From: Silurus meridionalis | Taxonomy: Eukaryota; Chordata; Actinopteri; Siluriformes; Siluridae | Length of the DNA: 64,000 bases | Assembly: GCF_014805685.1 (NCBI RefSeq) | Contig: NC_060904.1 | Span: 13,271,811-13,335,810 of the forward strand | Direction: 5' to 3' | Part shown: one piece after another, positions 36,501-50,125 of the stretch | Layout: every line of letters begins with the position of its first letter | Numbering within the stretch: position 1 is the first letter of the stretch | Position numbers and translations under genes: made by a program | Notes under the pieces: model-generated | The model's database searches: none | What the model was told of the DNA's origin: nothing | What the model saw: the letters and a program-made list of their open reading frames with translations, nothing else

Positions 36501-39217
36501 CCAATTTCCCAATACCAGAGCCTTTAAATGTTCAATGATGTAGAATCAGCATATGTAGAATGTTTTTTGATGATCACCATTCTTTAAGACTCCTGGGTAG
36601 GCTAGGCCATGTCTTCACTTATGAAATTTTCGAATTACAATGGGGTCATCAGCACGCATCACTATCATAAGTCGGGGGCTATGTGTATTTGGTATTTAGT
36701 TACATTTCTAATTAGTCTAATCAGAATTTCTAGGTACCTCATAATCTTGTGTTCTCACATTTGTGTCTGTAGGTTGGATGATGTTCTGGTAGGAGCGCCT
36801 TTGTATATGGACCGGGAGTTTGAGAGTAAGCCACGAGAGGTCGGCCGGGTTTACCTTTACTTACAGGAAGACACACTACTCTTCTCACCTCCCATAACAC
36901 TCACTGGGGTACACCTGTTTGGACGCTATGGTAGCACCATTGCTCCTCTTGGAGACATCAATAAGGACGGTTACCTGGGTAAGTATGCGAGTGTGTGGGT
37001 GTGTTCCTATTTTTGGATGTTTATGCATGTCAGAAAGCAATAGTTCTTTCTCCTCCTCCACATTTCCTGATCAAGGGCCATGTTTAGTCTTGGGTGAGGA
37101 GGAAATCCTATTATAAAGCTAAAATCAATCAGGATTTATGAGTTCAGCTAGTGACCCAGCACCTCTGTCACTTGTTTCCTGTTTGGAGATGCATAACTTG
37201 CTCTCACATGCATGTGTGTGTGTTGGTAGGGAAAGGAATATTTAGCTACACTAAAGTGTAAGTCAGAGGAAATTAGCTCACAATGTTGTGTGCGTGAGTG
37301 TGTCCTGTTAGGGAAAATATTATTAACTTTATTAATGTTCAGGGCAATAGAAATGATCAAAGTGAAGGAACTCCACATCGTGTGTGTGTGGGGGGTGAGG
37401 GCTGTGTGTGTGTGCGTGTGTGGGTGGGGGACTAGTTTTACAACCCCATGCAGAGGCCAAATGTCTCAAAATTGATAGAGTAAACAAGACATTTCATACC
37501 CTGTGGAATATTATGTTATAGATAATAGAGATTATCTGTAGTAATAATAAACATGTGTGTACTTGTGAAAGTATGTATATACAAGTCTGTTTTTGCTGTG
37601 TCGATGTGTGATATCTGTATCTTCTCCTTCCAAGTTCAGAGTGCTGTCAATTTTCACATTGGTTTTTTGGTTGTCCACAGTGTGCACACTGTCCTCATCA
37701 ATTTTAGATTTCTTCCTTAAAGCTATTTAAGCTGTTATCGACAAGTTGACAAGTGACTTTGAATATGGTCTTGTCAAAATACAGGGCTGGAAAAAGAATT
37801 GAGTAAAAGTACAGTACTTTATTCAAATTATAGTAAAATGCATTGAATTTTAATTCAATGTGGAAGGACATTGGCAGGACAAGATAAAAAAAAAGATCTT
37901 TTTTTAAGTACTTAATCTAAATAAGTAGTAAAAAGTAGTTTTTTATGCTGATGAAGCATAGTTATAATACAAATGAATATAGTTCAATCAAATAAATAAT
38001 AATAATTTATAATAATAAATAAGTATTATGGTACAGTGGCTTGTATTAGAGGTAACAGCAGGACCAATAACAATGCTTTGTTGCTAAATGTCAAGAGGTC
38101 AGATGGAATGCCAGGTCATCGGGGTCACACGCAAATGGCCCACGGACAAACATGACAACAAGGGTCTTTTATATGTTACAAACATGACATCACAGTCCCA
38201 CTGAAGAAAAGCTGCTTAGGTGGTCCTCCACATATGTGACCTACTAGTCATATTTTGCTCATGGGGAAAAAACTGTGTTCAAGATATCAGAAATTGTGTC
38301 AAAGCAACATGTGAGAAGCTCCAGCTCGGTCACAGACCAAGATGTTCAAACTGATAAGATATTTCCAGAGTAACTTAACTTTTATGATCAATAAATATTT
38401 AAGGTGACCTTACTGATATCCAGGCTGGATATTTAAGGAGGGAAGTGTGTTAGCAAGTGTTTATTCCAAAAACAGTTTGCTTCACCTGCACAATTCTTAT
38501 ATCTTAAATGTTAAGCGGTTAAATGGTCATGGCTTAGACGTGATATGACCCCTGAAGCTGCTCCTAGCCATTTATCACATTTTGAGGTTATTATGACACA
38601 TTGTTTACCACATAAATGTTATTACCTGAGAGTGTCCTGGGCATTCACATATGGTACTTTTAATTGTCCACAGTGTGCACACTTTGTCCTCATCAACATC
38701 ACTATTGTAGATTTCTTCCTATAAGAAATTTGAGCTGTTATTGACAAGTTTACAATTGACTTGGAATATAGTCATGTGAAAGTACAGAGCTGACCTATCC
38801 AAACATGGCCAGTTCTTTTACACTTTGTACCTTAAAAATGACCAATTTTATAGTAAAAATTAAACTTTTTTTTTTATTAAGCATTACCCTCAGGTAGGAG
38901 CTGCAGACAAAACAAACAAGTAAATTAGACAAAACAGTCATTTGTAGTGTTGCATGTATACCTAAGCAGCTTTAGCCACATGCACACACACACTTGTGTG
39001 TACATGGTTGCACTTTTCTGTACATACTATTATAATCATACTATAGTACATATAGTTTAAGTGTTAAAGTGTTTGTGCGTGTGTATGCCGGTACCCCTGT
39101 GAATACACATTACACCCACCTTTACTGGAATGAGATAAGATTTCTGTAAGGCATGAATTTAAAATGTGCATCTCAGACTCTGCCAATGTCTCACACAAAG
39201 CTACACACTCAAATCAC

Positions 39218-39281
<64 letters not shown>

Positions 39282-42200
39282 ATCTGAAGTAACCCAACAC
39301 TCTTCGATTTTTGTAGCAAAAGATCACCAGGGATAAATTATAGTTTATGCAGCATGAATGTTTGGGATGCCGCTATGGAAGCCTATGAAACAAGGCTCTT
39401 GGATAAATGAGAGAGTCATTAGAGAGTCCAAATCAATAGTTTTAATAGCGGCTGTTATGTCTGTATTTCCACATCTCTATATTGTAGTAAAATAGTGTAC
39501 ATTTGATCTTCCATGTCTTTAGTGAGCACCCTGTGTGTATCTATTAGTGAAAATGACATCCGGTTGTCATTAGTCAGGTCAGAGCCACACTGACCTGACT
39601 AATAACATGCCATGCAATCACAGCTATGAAACTATTTCTTTGTAAGCCTGTGCTTTACTTTGTAGACACAGAGATGAATATTTAATTTAGCAGAGGTTTC
39701 ATAACTTCCGGATTACTGGCGCCAAAATGCCACACTTAACTGATACATCCTGTTCATCATAGGGTCTCATGTGGGACATCTCTTTCGATTTGAATACTTA
39801 TCACAACGTTTTGATCAGGTTAATCATTCGAATCAGAAAATATACTCCAATACCAACCTTGTTTTGGTTATCGAGCTGATACAATGCTCATTTATGCATT
39901 AACAAGAATTGGCAGCAGTCAGGTTGTATTTCATTATATCTAATCAGAATGAATGATCGCAAATCAAGCTCTGAAAAGCTACTACTTCTATCCTTTTTTG
40001 CAAGTCACCTGATAAAAATATTATACACATAAAACAGTACTGGGAATTTATGGCTAGCAACACAAAGTAGCAACTAACACTGGTTATTAGCAAATGCTGA
40101 CTAGGCAAGGAAAATGGATGCAGATGCTTTTTAAGTAAACAACATCGCTTTGACCCAGAATGCTGTTCTTTACTATCAGCTGCTTTGGTTATTACCAGTG
40201 AGGGATGCATATATAAATAAAACCTTGACAAAACTTTGTGGACACCTGACCACAAGATTTGTATATGTTTTTTGAACATGCCATTCCACAATAAATCCCC
40301 ATTTGCTCTTATAATAAACTCCACTCCTCTGGGAATATGTTTAAGATTTTACTCATTCAGCCACAAGAGTGTGAGTAAAGTCAGGTACTGATGCAGGTGA
40401 TGCGAAGAGGCCTGGGATGCAGTCAGCATTCCAATTCATTCTAAAGATGTTCAGTAGGGTTGAGGTCAGAGCTCTATAGCAGGCCACTCAAGATCTTCCT
40501 TTCTAATCCATGCAAACCATATCTTCTAGGGCTCATTTTTGCACAGGAGCATTGTCATGCTGGAACAGGTTTGTCTCCTAGTTAATGCTACATCATCCAA
40601 AGACATCCTGTACAATTGTGTGCCTCCAAATTTGAGGAAGAGTTGCAAATGACTGGAAAGGTCAGAATCCCAATGTAAACCAGTAAAACTTATTTATGCA
40701 TTGTTTTAATATTAGAGATATGACTTCCTGGGTTGTTTAATATGAAAAAGGTTGAACATTTTGATTGAAAAATGGCACCTTTGCAACTCTATTTATATTC
40801 GGTTTGGAAACATCATTGAAGATATGTGAGTGTAAAAAAAGAGATTAAACACTTCTAGCATTTTAATTCATTTGTATTTAATATGTCATGTTATGGTGTT
40901 GGATTAACTGTAAGAGCCTTGCACGGTACATTACTTTCTCTGTCACATAACACAATATATACACCACCATACCACATTTAAATTTTTTTCAGTTCCATGA
41001 AACTATGGTGGTTTCCATACTAACTAGAAGATATTTGGTCTTTTCGCACCATGCCAGTTGCAGTGCGATTATAGAAGTACAGGATAGGTAGGATAACAGT
41101 CGCTAGGCAGGAAGAGGAAATAAACTGGGCACTTACTCAAAAGCATGCCAAGTTTAAACTAAGCCTATTTATAGCTTAGGATGTAGTTCATTTTCTAAAC
41201 CACCCCCAAACACACGTGCATATAAATACACACAAGCACTAAGTATGTGGTCTCTGTTCAAGGATATGAAACCATTACTTGTGGTTATTTTGTTAGGACT
41301 AATTAAACTTTTCGCCTTCTGCTGCTGTATGCTTTGTTCAGTTAAAAACAGTTCTAAGTCCTCCGACATCCTTCATCGCGAGATCTTTTGGAATTCCCAT
41401 ACCGCATTTTTTCCATTAGTGTGAAGGCTTTAATTATTTTATAATCATTACAGGTATAATAATTGATTTATTACTAATTTAATTTCTTACAATTTTCAAT
41501 GTTCAAGTACTTTTTAATAAAATCATTGCACAGCTTTATGGGCAATGGTACCTCAGAAGATCATAAGTTCAAATCCCAGACCCACTTTTGTCATTGCTGG
41601 GCCCTTGGGCAAGGCCTTTAACCCTTAATTGCTTAGCAGTGTAGGTTGCTGTGAAGGAATCTGCCAAATGCCATAAAACTACATGACAATTCTGCTACCA
41701 ACACTTTCTCCTCTGTTGTTTTCTTCATCCTTGTCTCTTGTTTTTAGTCTTTAAACCTTTTTTGATAAATTGGTCTAATTCTAACTTGGGTTATAGTTTT
41801 CTATAAAAGCCACAATTCTGAAAAGGGGCTAGCCCTAGATTTTTTCTAAATAAGCTAAAAAAAAAAGAGAAGAAAAAGATGTAGGTTAATGGTTTTCACA
41901 GTGGTGTGAGAGAAGCACTAGAAAGGGATAACGGTACCTTAGAGATACGGGTCACATGCAGTAGCAGATTTGTGTGTCTTTGTGTGTATGTGAGCACACT
42001 TTGTCCCCATAGAGCTCCATGCCTCTCTGAGTATCCATTTAATCTTTTTTACTGAAAGCCACGCTTGTGCTCTTGCCAGGTTGAACCATCTCAGTGAGAA
42101 ATAACAGACGTAACAGGTGAAGAAATCGAGATTTATCGTCTATCATGTTGGTTACCTGCAGGGACCGGTGTAGCTTGTCTGCTTACATCTTTAGGGTCCC

Positions 42201-43236
42201 TGGTTTCGCTTCTAAGTTGGGGTTATAGGGCATGCATGACTTTCCACATGATTCATGAGGTTCCTTCGGGGTTCTCCGGTTTCCTCCTATCTGGCAAAAA
42301 TATGACAGTAGTTGGATTAACTATGCTAGATTGCCCCTGAGTTAGACCGATGTATGGTGGACTGCAATGAACTGGCATTTCACCACCTCTTACCCAGAAT
42401 TCCGAGGATATGATCGAAACAATGATGACCATGGCCAGAAAAAGTGTCTACTCTAAAAAGATGAATGATAGACCTTAGGTCCATTTGTAACAGTTGATTC
42501 AAAATTATTTGCGCTTCCTTAACAAATCACTATCCATTACAGGATCAAATTGTGCTTTGTAGAGAAATCTTTCTGATGGTTTACATTTTAAATGCGCAAT
42601 AAATCAAAACACTGCATGATACTTTTCAATGTCCTGCTTTAATTTGTCTTCATTCATCATCTCTCTTTGTCTCAGATGTGGCAGTAGGAGCTCCATTTGC
42701 TGGCGAGGACCGCAGCGGTTGTGTGTTTATCTATAACGGCGAGAGGTCTGGCTTAAGATTGAAGGCCTCGCAGGTGCTCAAAGGATCCTGGGCGACGACT
42801 GGAATCCCGGCGGGCTTTGGGTTTACGCTGCGTGGGGACTCAGACTTGGATAACAACCAGTACCCCGGTGAGTAGGGACAGATCCTTGAGCTTTCTGTTT
42901 TTCATCTCTTTTCTTTTTTTTCCCTGTCTGTTTGTGCTGTTTATACATGTCTCTGGCAATGCAATTATACCAGTGTTGTGGATGTAAAACCACAGAGATG
43001 AGACAAAAGCAAGTTCAGCAAGACCATGAGCAAGGCAGAGGGACTCAAATTTGATTTAGAAACATCTGTTGGGGCTATGAATAAGGCTGTGTCTATTTTT
43101 CACTGCTTTAGTTTGAATTGTGGATGTGGTTTTGATTTAGTTGTTCTTATAATTGCCTTTTTTGTTTTTGCATTCAAAACAATCTATCGAGTACAATTGC
43201 ATATTTTTTTGCCATTGCGTGTATATTTGCGTGTGC

Positions 43237-43273
<37 letters not shown>

Positions 43274-45106
43274 TGTTTGACCCCTACACACTTATACACA
43301 TTACCAGCACAACAGTTTGCTGAGGAATTCTCTGGAACATGTTAAGCTTTACTGCTACATGTTTATTTCTCAGGCTCAGCTGTAGAGCTATTATGGTGGT
43401 AAGTCTGGATGTTTTCACACAAAATTTTCAGCATCTCCCCAGGTAACCCAGAGCCAAATTTTGATTTTCTAGGCATTGTAGTGAGCGCCAACATCCATGA
43501 TTTATCATCAACAATGTTTGGCCTGAATTTAAACTTTCTATAGTATTTAAAAAGTTAAAATCAACATAAACCATTATTAACCAGCAAAAACTCATTTAAG
43601 TGTCATTGTTTTTTAGGAAAAGAAATTAAGAATTGGCAATGAAAAGGAAATAAACCGTATAAATAGTTATGAAATATTACTAAAGTGTGTTTTATATCAG
43701 CAAAAACAGCAAAGTGGCATTTTTCCAAGAAATTACACTTTTGGGCCCTTGAGTAAGGCCCTTAAACCTCTCTCTGTTCCAGCTGACCCTGTGCTCTGAT
43801 CTAAAGTTAAAAAAAGCAAAAGCCTCTTTATTTCTTTCAGCAGTATTATTCAGTAAAAAAGCTATAATGTTATTACATTTACACAACAATGTAAATAAGA
43901 CACATACGCACACAAACATAACCAGAAAGGTTTTTTTTTTTTCACTGACTGTAACAAAAAACATTTATTTTACAAGTACCTACATTTAAATGTAATGTCA
44001 AAGAAAATAGATGTTGGCCAGTCTCAAGTGGTATCTCTTCATATTTAAATTATTATTATCATTGTTACTATTATTATGTCTGAGGATATAGTGCAGCTCA
44101 TAGCCAAAACTCAGACCAATAACTTGATTTTTTTGAGTCAATCCGTTTTTGAGTCAATCCACCTTTTAATACAGTCATTATCATGCCATGGCTACAGAAA
44201 CCATCAATATTATAGAGAAAAGGAATATAACAGAGGGCTGCATCACAGACATGTATCTCATGCAGCGAGAATGAATGCCATTACTGAAGCAAGAAACCCA
44301 ATGAACGTAATTTAACAAAAGCTCCCACATCATCTTTATCAAAAGCATCAATATTAACCTCATAAAATGATCCCGGGTTTTCTGTGCATTTTTTCCCTGC
44401 TTTAAGGTTTTCCGGTGGATTTGAGCTTATCAATTGTTTTGAACTGTTTTAGCTGTGTTTTCCTTCTCCTCCTGTCTTGTAAATGTCTGTGTAAGCATAT
44501 CTGCGACCAACTTAATTTCTTCTCTGTCAGCCACTATGGAATAAAAAAACAGCTACTAAATCCCACACAAATATGTTTGAGTTTGTGCAGTTGGCTACAG
44601 CTCTGACTAGTGCACACTTTGACTATCCAATCAAAGGACATGAAAATGCAGATATTACTGTATGCCTGCTAGATGGCCCCAGTGCCGTCAACTCAAAATC
44701 TGATTTCGTTAAAGCATATTCATGTACAAAAATATTTTCAAAAGTAAGTCAGTGATTCTGATAGATTCTTTTCAAGCCAACAGAGAACAGAGAATATATA
44801 TTTGTGTAAATCTTATCAAACTGTTACTTTCCTGCAGGATTCTTGCAAGAACAATGGCAAAACAATGACTGAAAATGCATAATGTCCTTAAAAATCAAAG
44901 CTAATATTGCAAAACAATTGCGCTCTAATATCTTATAAACTGTAGAAAAGATTTAAAAAAAGGATAGACAGCCATTTACTGTGTTTCTACTTGGACATTT
45001 GATTTAAAAACGTAGGGTGGCAGATTAACTTTCCAGAACACCACTACGTCAACAGTGTACGAGACCAAGCGTTTCATTCGAAAAGGAAACTGAGTCAGTG
45101 CGTGCA

Positions 45107-45179
<73 letters not shown>

Positions 45180-48100
45180 ACAAAAGTGTGTACGTGTATG
45201 TGTGGTCTTTTGACTCTACAATTAAGACAGATGTTTCTTGCTAAACCTGAACCCCACTGCTGATTTAGCTGTAACCTTACAGTGTGTTGGCCGTACGGTT
45301 TTCTCTGTAGCGGGAAGTGTTTAATTTCTTCTGTTGCCCAGTAACACACATCTCAGTATCACATAGGAGTGTGTAAAGTTCGTTAGCGGCAAGTTCTGAA
45401 CTTTTCACGTTTCCGTAATCCGCTTTACTTCTATGTTCGAAAAGTGGACCACCCTCAGCACGAGCGTTTCATTTGGAACTTTTTCCACCCGATCTACCAG
45501 AGGAAGCCATGCAATAATGCTTCGGGTGGATTTTAATCAAAAACCGAACTGGGTAATAGTTTGTTTACTCTGACTGCCACTCTCGTTTTGTCCAGGCTCT
45601 TTTATATGTTTATATACAGAATAGGGGGTCCATAAACGGGACACCAGATGCAAGCGTTTAAACCTTTTTCCTCCCAAATGATTCTGAAATTATTGATTAG
45701 CGTTCATTAGAGTTTGATAAACCAGCAGAGCTTGATTTTGAAGCCACACTTGAAATCCTTTTTGTTTCTGTGAGATTAAATAGGATCATATCAAGGCTTT
45801 GTCTCTGATTCTGGCTTTAATACACATGTTCCTGGTACAGAATGAATTTTAGGTGCTCTTTCATCCATCCTATATGATCAAAAATAGATTTCCAAATAGA
45901 TTCCAAAATGTACCAAAAAAAAAAATTACAAAAAATGTCTAAATACATTTTTTATAAATACTTTTTTCCCATTTTTTTGTATATTTTCTCAAATATATTT
46001 AAAAATTATTCAAAAATGTATTTTGCCCTCCATATATTTCAATCCCAAAAAAAATAAGTTCACATGAAACATTTTAAGAAAATCTTAATTTCATTGACGG
46101 CATTTGGCAGACACCCATATCCATAGTGACTTACAACTGAGCAGGGCAGGGTTAAGGGCCTTGCTCAGGGGCCCAGCAGTGGTATCTTGTGGTGGGGGGA
46201 TTTGAATTTCTGACCTTTCGATCCAATCCTTATTCTACTGTAAGTTTGGAAATGTATTTTCTTGACCCTAAAATATTTGGTTTAAATGAAATATATTTTT
46301 GATTTAAAAATACAGTATATTTTATTGAGCATCACAGCAAACAACATATTTTTTAAATATATTTTGGACAAAAAAATCTTAATTTTTTACCGTATGGGAT
46401 TACCCACGTGATTCAATGTTCATTCTTTATTTTGTAAGCCAGAATGGTACCTCAGCTTTAAACTTCCATTCTGCCTACATACTTTATTGAGTTTGTCTTG
46501 AAAATGAGAAACCTACAATAGAAGCTTTCTCATTTATGAGAACATTCAAAATGTAAAGACCTGGACAACCCAAAAAACCCTTGAGGAAATGTTTTGATCT
46601 AGGAGTGTATGGATCTAATGATCTGCCTTGCATGTTGTACCCTTATATATGCAGAAAGGATGTATAATAAGAGAAACATTTGAGATCAAGTCTATATTCA
46701 AAAATGTCAATGCTTGACCATGTGCAAGGTTTCCCACATCAGCACTTATATAAAATGCGTTAAAAAATTGTGACGCCAGAAAGAAATTCAAATAAAATAA
46801 ACCTCTTCAAATGCAGTCTTTGGAGAACTGGTGAAACAACTTTACGATAATAACACATGTCCACTAAGCTAGGCTTAGCTGTTGATGTAATGGACACATG
46901 CACTTTCCATCAAAGTGGACGATGCCAGTACGTGTGCAATGCTGACTTTGTAATCAGCATTTGTTCAGGAGTTAATGAGGTGGTCTTCAAAGATTGAGTG
47001 GTTGATTGATTTAAAAGAAATGTTCAAAAGTATGGGGTTTAGAATGCGCGCACACACACACACTCACGTACGCACCCACACTCACACGTCTGGCAGGGTG
47101 ATGACGCACAGCAGACCCTTACAAAACAGACTAAGAAGAAAAGCAGACTTTTCTTTTTCTATTAAGTGAAGTCATGATATCACAACGTTGAAAGCATACA
47201 CACCTTTATCTCTGATTAGAGTAAAGACCAGGATCTTGATTAGCCTTTGATGGTTATTATTGATGTTGTGAGTATATGTGTGTGTGACTGGTGTACACAT
47301 GTGTCGGTGTAATATAATAGTCCTTGCGTAACATCAATCAGGTTTTCATGTGCATTGCCCGCATGTGAGTTTTGTAGTTTGGTATTTAAATGCACACATT
47401 TTATGGTCAAGCGTGAAATTCAGGGTTAAAGTCAAAGGGCAAATGTCAGCTGACAGGAGCTGTCAAATAGCCAGTCACAAATAAGTTCATATTTGGTTCT
47501 GCTTTCCATAATATATATAAAAATGCAGTAGTACATTAATGTAGACCAGTGCAACCCTCACCAGGATGAGTATAGTGTAGATTAATTGTTCATATTAATG
47601 AATGTGATCTGAAAGAGAAAAACTTCTGCTCATGTGACTTTTTGGTGTCATTTTTATTTTTATTTTTTTGTAGAAACCTTATTTATCATGCAATTATTCC
47701 CAGCAAATGGCCCATAATATTGATAACAGAAGATTTGTAAAGGTGTTATAATACCAGAAGATTATGAAAGCACTTTGGGTTATTTTTCAACAACCATAGC
47801 ATTTTAGAATAAAGTACTTTTCAGTTGTCACAAACACATTTCAGATATATTGTCAAGGAATTTGTCTTGGTGACAGAAATATTCAGATACAATAATATAT
47901 TAATAAAAAAGAACAATTTATATACAAGGTTCAGTCGAGAAAATACAGATGGATCCCGAGTTTCGATGGTGTGACTTTAATGATGTTTTGCTGTGATGGA
48001 AACAAACAGTGTGATTAAAAATATAAAATGCACTGATCAGAGTACACTCAAAAACCCTCTTCCTGTTATAGCAACCCTGACGCTACACATGTGCATAATA

Positions 48101-50080
48101 ATAGATTGGATTACATGCGACATGTAAACAGAGATTGACTACTGAGTTTAGAAAACTTAACAGCTCATTAAGCGAAATGATTGTGAAAATCTTTGCATGT
48201 TAACACAGGCATTTACCGTGATCTTTTCTCAGGAGGAGATGGTTGATATATAGCAGGGCCAAACATTTATAGGCTGCCTAGAGAATCTGGCTTTATATAG
48301 ATTTCATGCTGCTTGAATCAATAGCATATTGTCTAAGGGAACTGAGCATGTATGTGTCCTTGATTCTACGCCTGTTTTTTTTTTTTTGTCTTGGCAAAAG
48401 TTAGATTTTACAAGACCACAATAACTCTCCTTTGTTACGTATAGTTATAAAAATCACATAACAGTACAGATATGTGCGTGACATATGGCAGAATTGGTTT
48501 GGAGTGCTTAGTGCCCTTGATATGTCATATGTCATAGACATATCTGTACTGTTATGTGATTTCTTTTTATAACTATCAAACCCAGTTATAAACCCAGAAT
48601 GAGTCATTCCTTAAAAAATAAGTATACCAGGAGATCATTACTGATTACCTTTGGGGTAATGGACAGACAGTTGGATGGAAGGATGGATTGATGGATGAAA
48701 TGAGAGATGAGGAATGCGAGGTTGGAGGTGTAGGTGGGAACTGCAGTTGCTGGCTTTGTTCAGATATTTCTCTGGCAGGAGAAACCTGTGTGCTTTGGGA
48801 TAGCTTTAACAGACGTGAGCATCGATTAACCCTGTGAGACCCGAGGCTTAGCATGGCCGAAAGTTGCCGTTTGAGCCTAAAGATGTATTTTTGACAGCAG
48901 CTTGGTGTTGTTTTATAGTGTTAAGAAAGGAACAATGGACTGGACATCAGTTCAAGATTAGCATTTTAACTGCAAGGATAATTAAAACAATGAGAATATA
49001 TTGTGTAAATACCACAATCAGAGTTTAGCTATGCATGTGCATTTAGACCTTAGATTATATAAAAAGTGGAACTTTGAATTTACACACAGCGATTGGAATT
49101 TAGGTAAAGCAAAGTGCGCCTTGGCTACACGCGAATCTAAACTGGAAGATTCATCCTCACATTAAGATTTGGTGATTTCTCTGGACAACCCTCCTTGGTC
49201 TCTGCACATGTTCATTGGCTAATCGTGCATAATCAACAGTCTTTGTCGTTGATAACCATCCAATTCTTCACACTTTGCTAATCTGATATGCTCATGTCAG
49301 TTTCTCCTTCAAACCATTTTAACGATTTGTCCATTTCTATCCACACAGGCCATTCAATTACTTGTTTGCTGCTTGTCATTTCTCGACTGGATTAGTGATA
49401 TTTCAAAATAACTTCTGCCAGGTCTGACTCTGAGGTATATTCACCCTTGGAATGTGATCTTGTTTTGAACCATCCTGAATTCTCCCACATCGTCCCATTG
49501 CTACAGTATCTCTACTGGCTTCCTCTAGCTGCTTACATCAGATTTAATATATTGATGCTTGTGGATTAGCATCCCTCTACTTAAAACACTTATCTAACCC
49601 TGCACTGATCCACATCCCTCTGATGTTTTAAAGCTCTTCTCTGCTCTGGCACCAAGATTAATGGCCTTGCTCAATGGCCCAGCAGTGGCAACTTGGTGGT
49701 GCTGGGATTTGAATACACAACCTTACGAATACATGTTAAGCACTGAGCCACCACTTTCCAGACACAACATTCCTAACTATATTTAACTACTATAGGTAGT
49801 TTTGGTTTCAGGTATTCTTAGTTTAATAGAGCAGTTTCTGAATGAATTTACTGATAGAGATTTCAAACCACTTTTTTAGTTGCTCTGGAAAAGAGCCTTT
49901 GCTAAATTCCATGAATGGTAATGTATACGCCAAATCAGCTCAAGCAAGAAACAACGTTCAGTCTTATGTTCATTGTCATTGACAGTCTGCTGTAACTAAT
50001 ATATATCATGCTTGTCATGTCAGCGTCTCACTCCAACTTCCAGAACGTGTTGCAGCCGCCAGGGACTATAATAGCCAATA

Positions 50081-50125
<45 letters not shown>

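Larger units (their letters stand above)
33149..36772 (+). other. itga8 intron 11
   Basis: Contains about 950 bp of pyrimidine-rich degenerate tandem repeat (33540-34490), a Tc1-derived element (35388-35827) and a SINE/LINE-like tail (36140-36300). The remainder shows nothing recognisable. Confidence 0.8.
36979..42675 (+). other. itga8 intron 12 (5.7 kb)
   Basis: Contains a direct-repeat pair (37635-37793 and 38625-38789), a long (GT)n tract, a Tc1-derived element and two SINE-like fragments, listed separately. Stretches 39290-40210 and 40690-41520 show nothing recognisable. Confidence 0.8.

Noticed and set aside
39944..40324. 126-codon open frame on the minus strand
   Set aside because: Overlaps the end of a Tc1-derived element and AT-rich intron sequence; no recognisable domain.
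44573..44755. A possible extra coding exon in the long intron 13
   Set aside because: Residues do not match any integrin segment, and exons 13 and 14 join directly in frame at the conserved [13 protein letters not shown].
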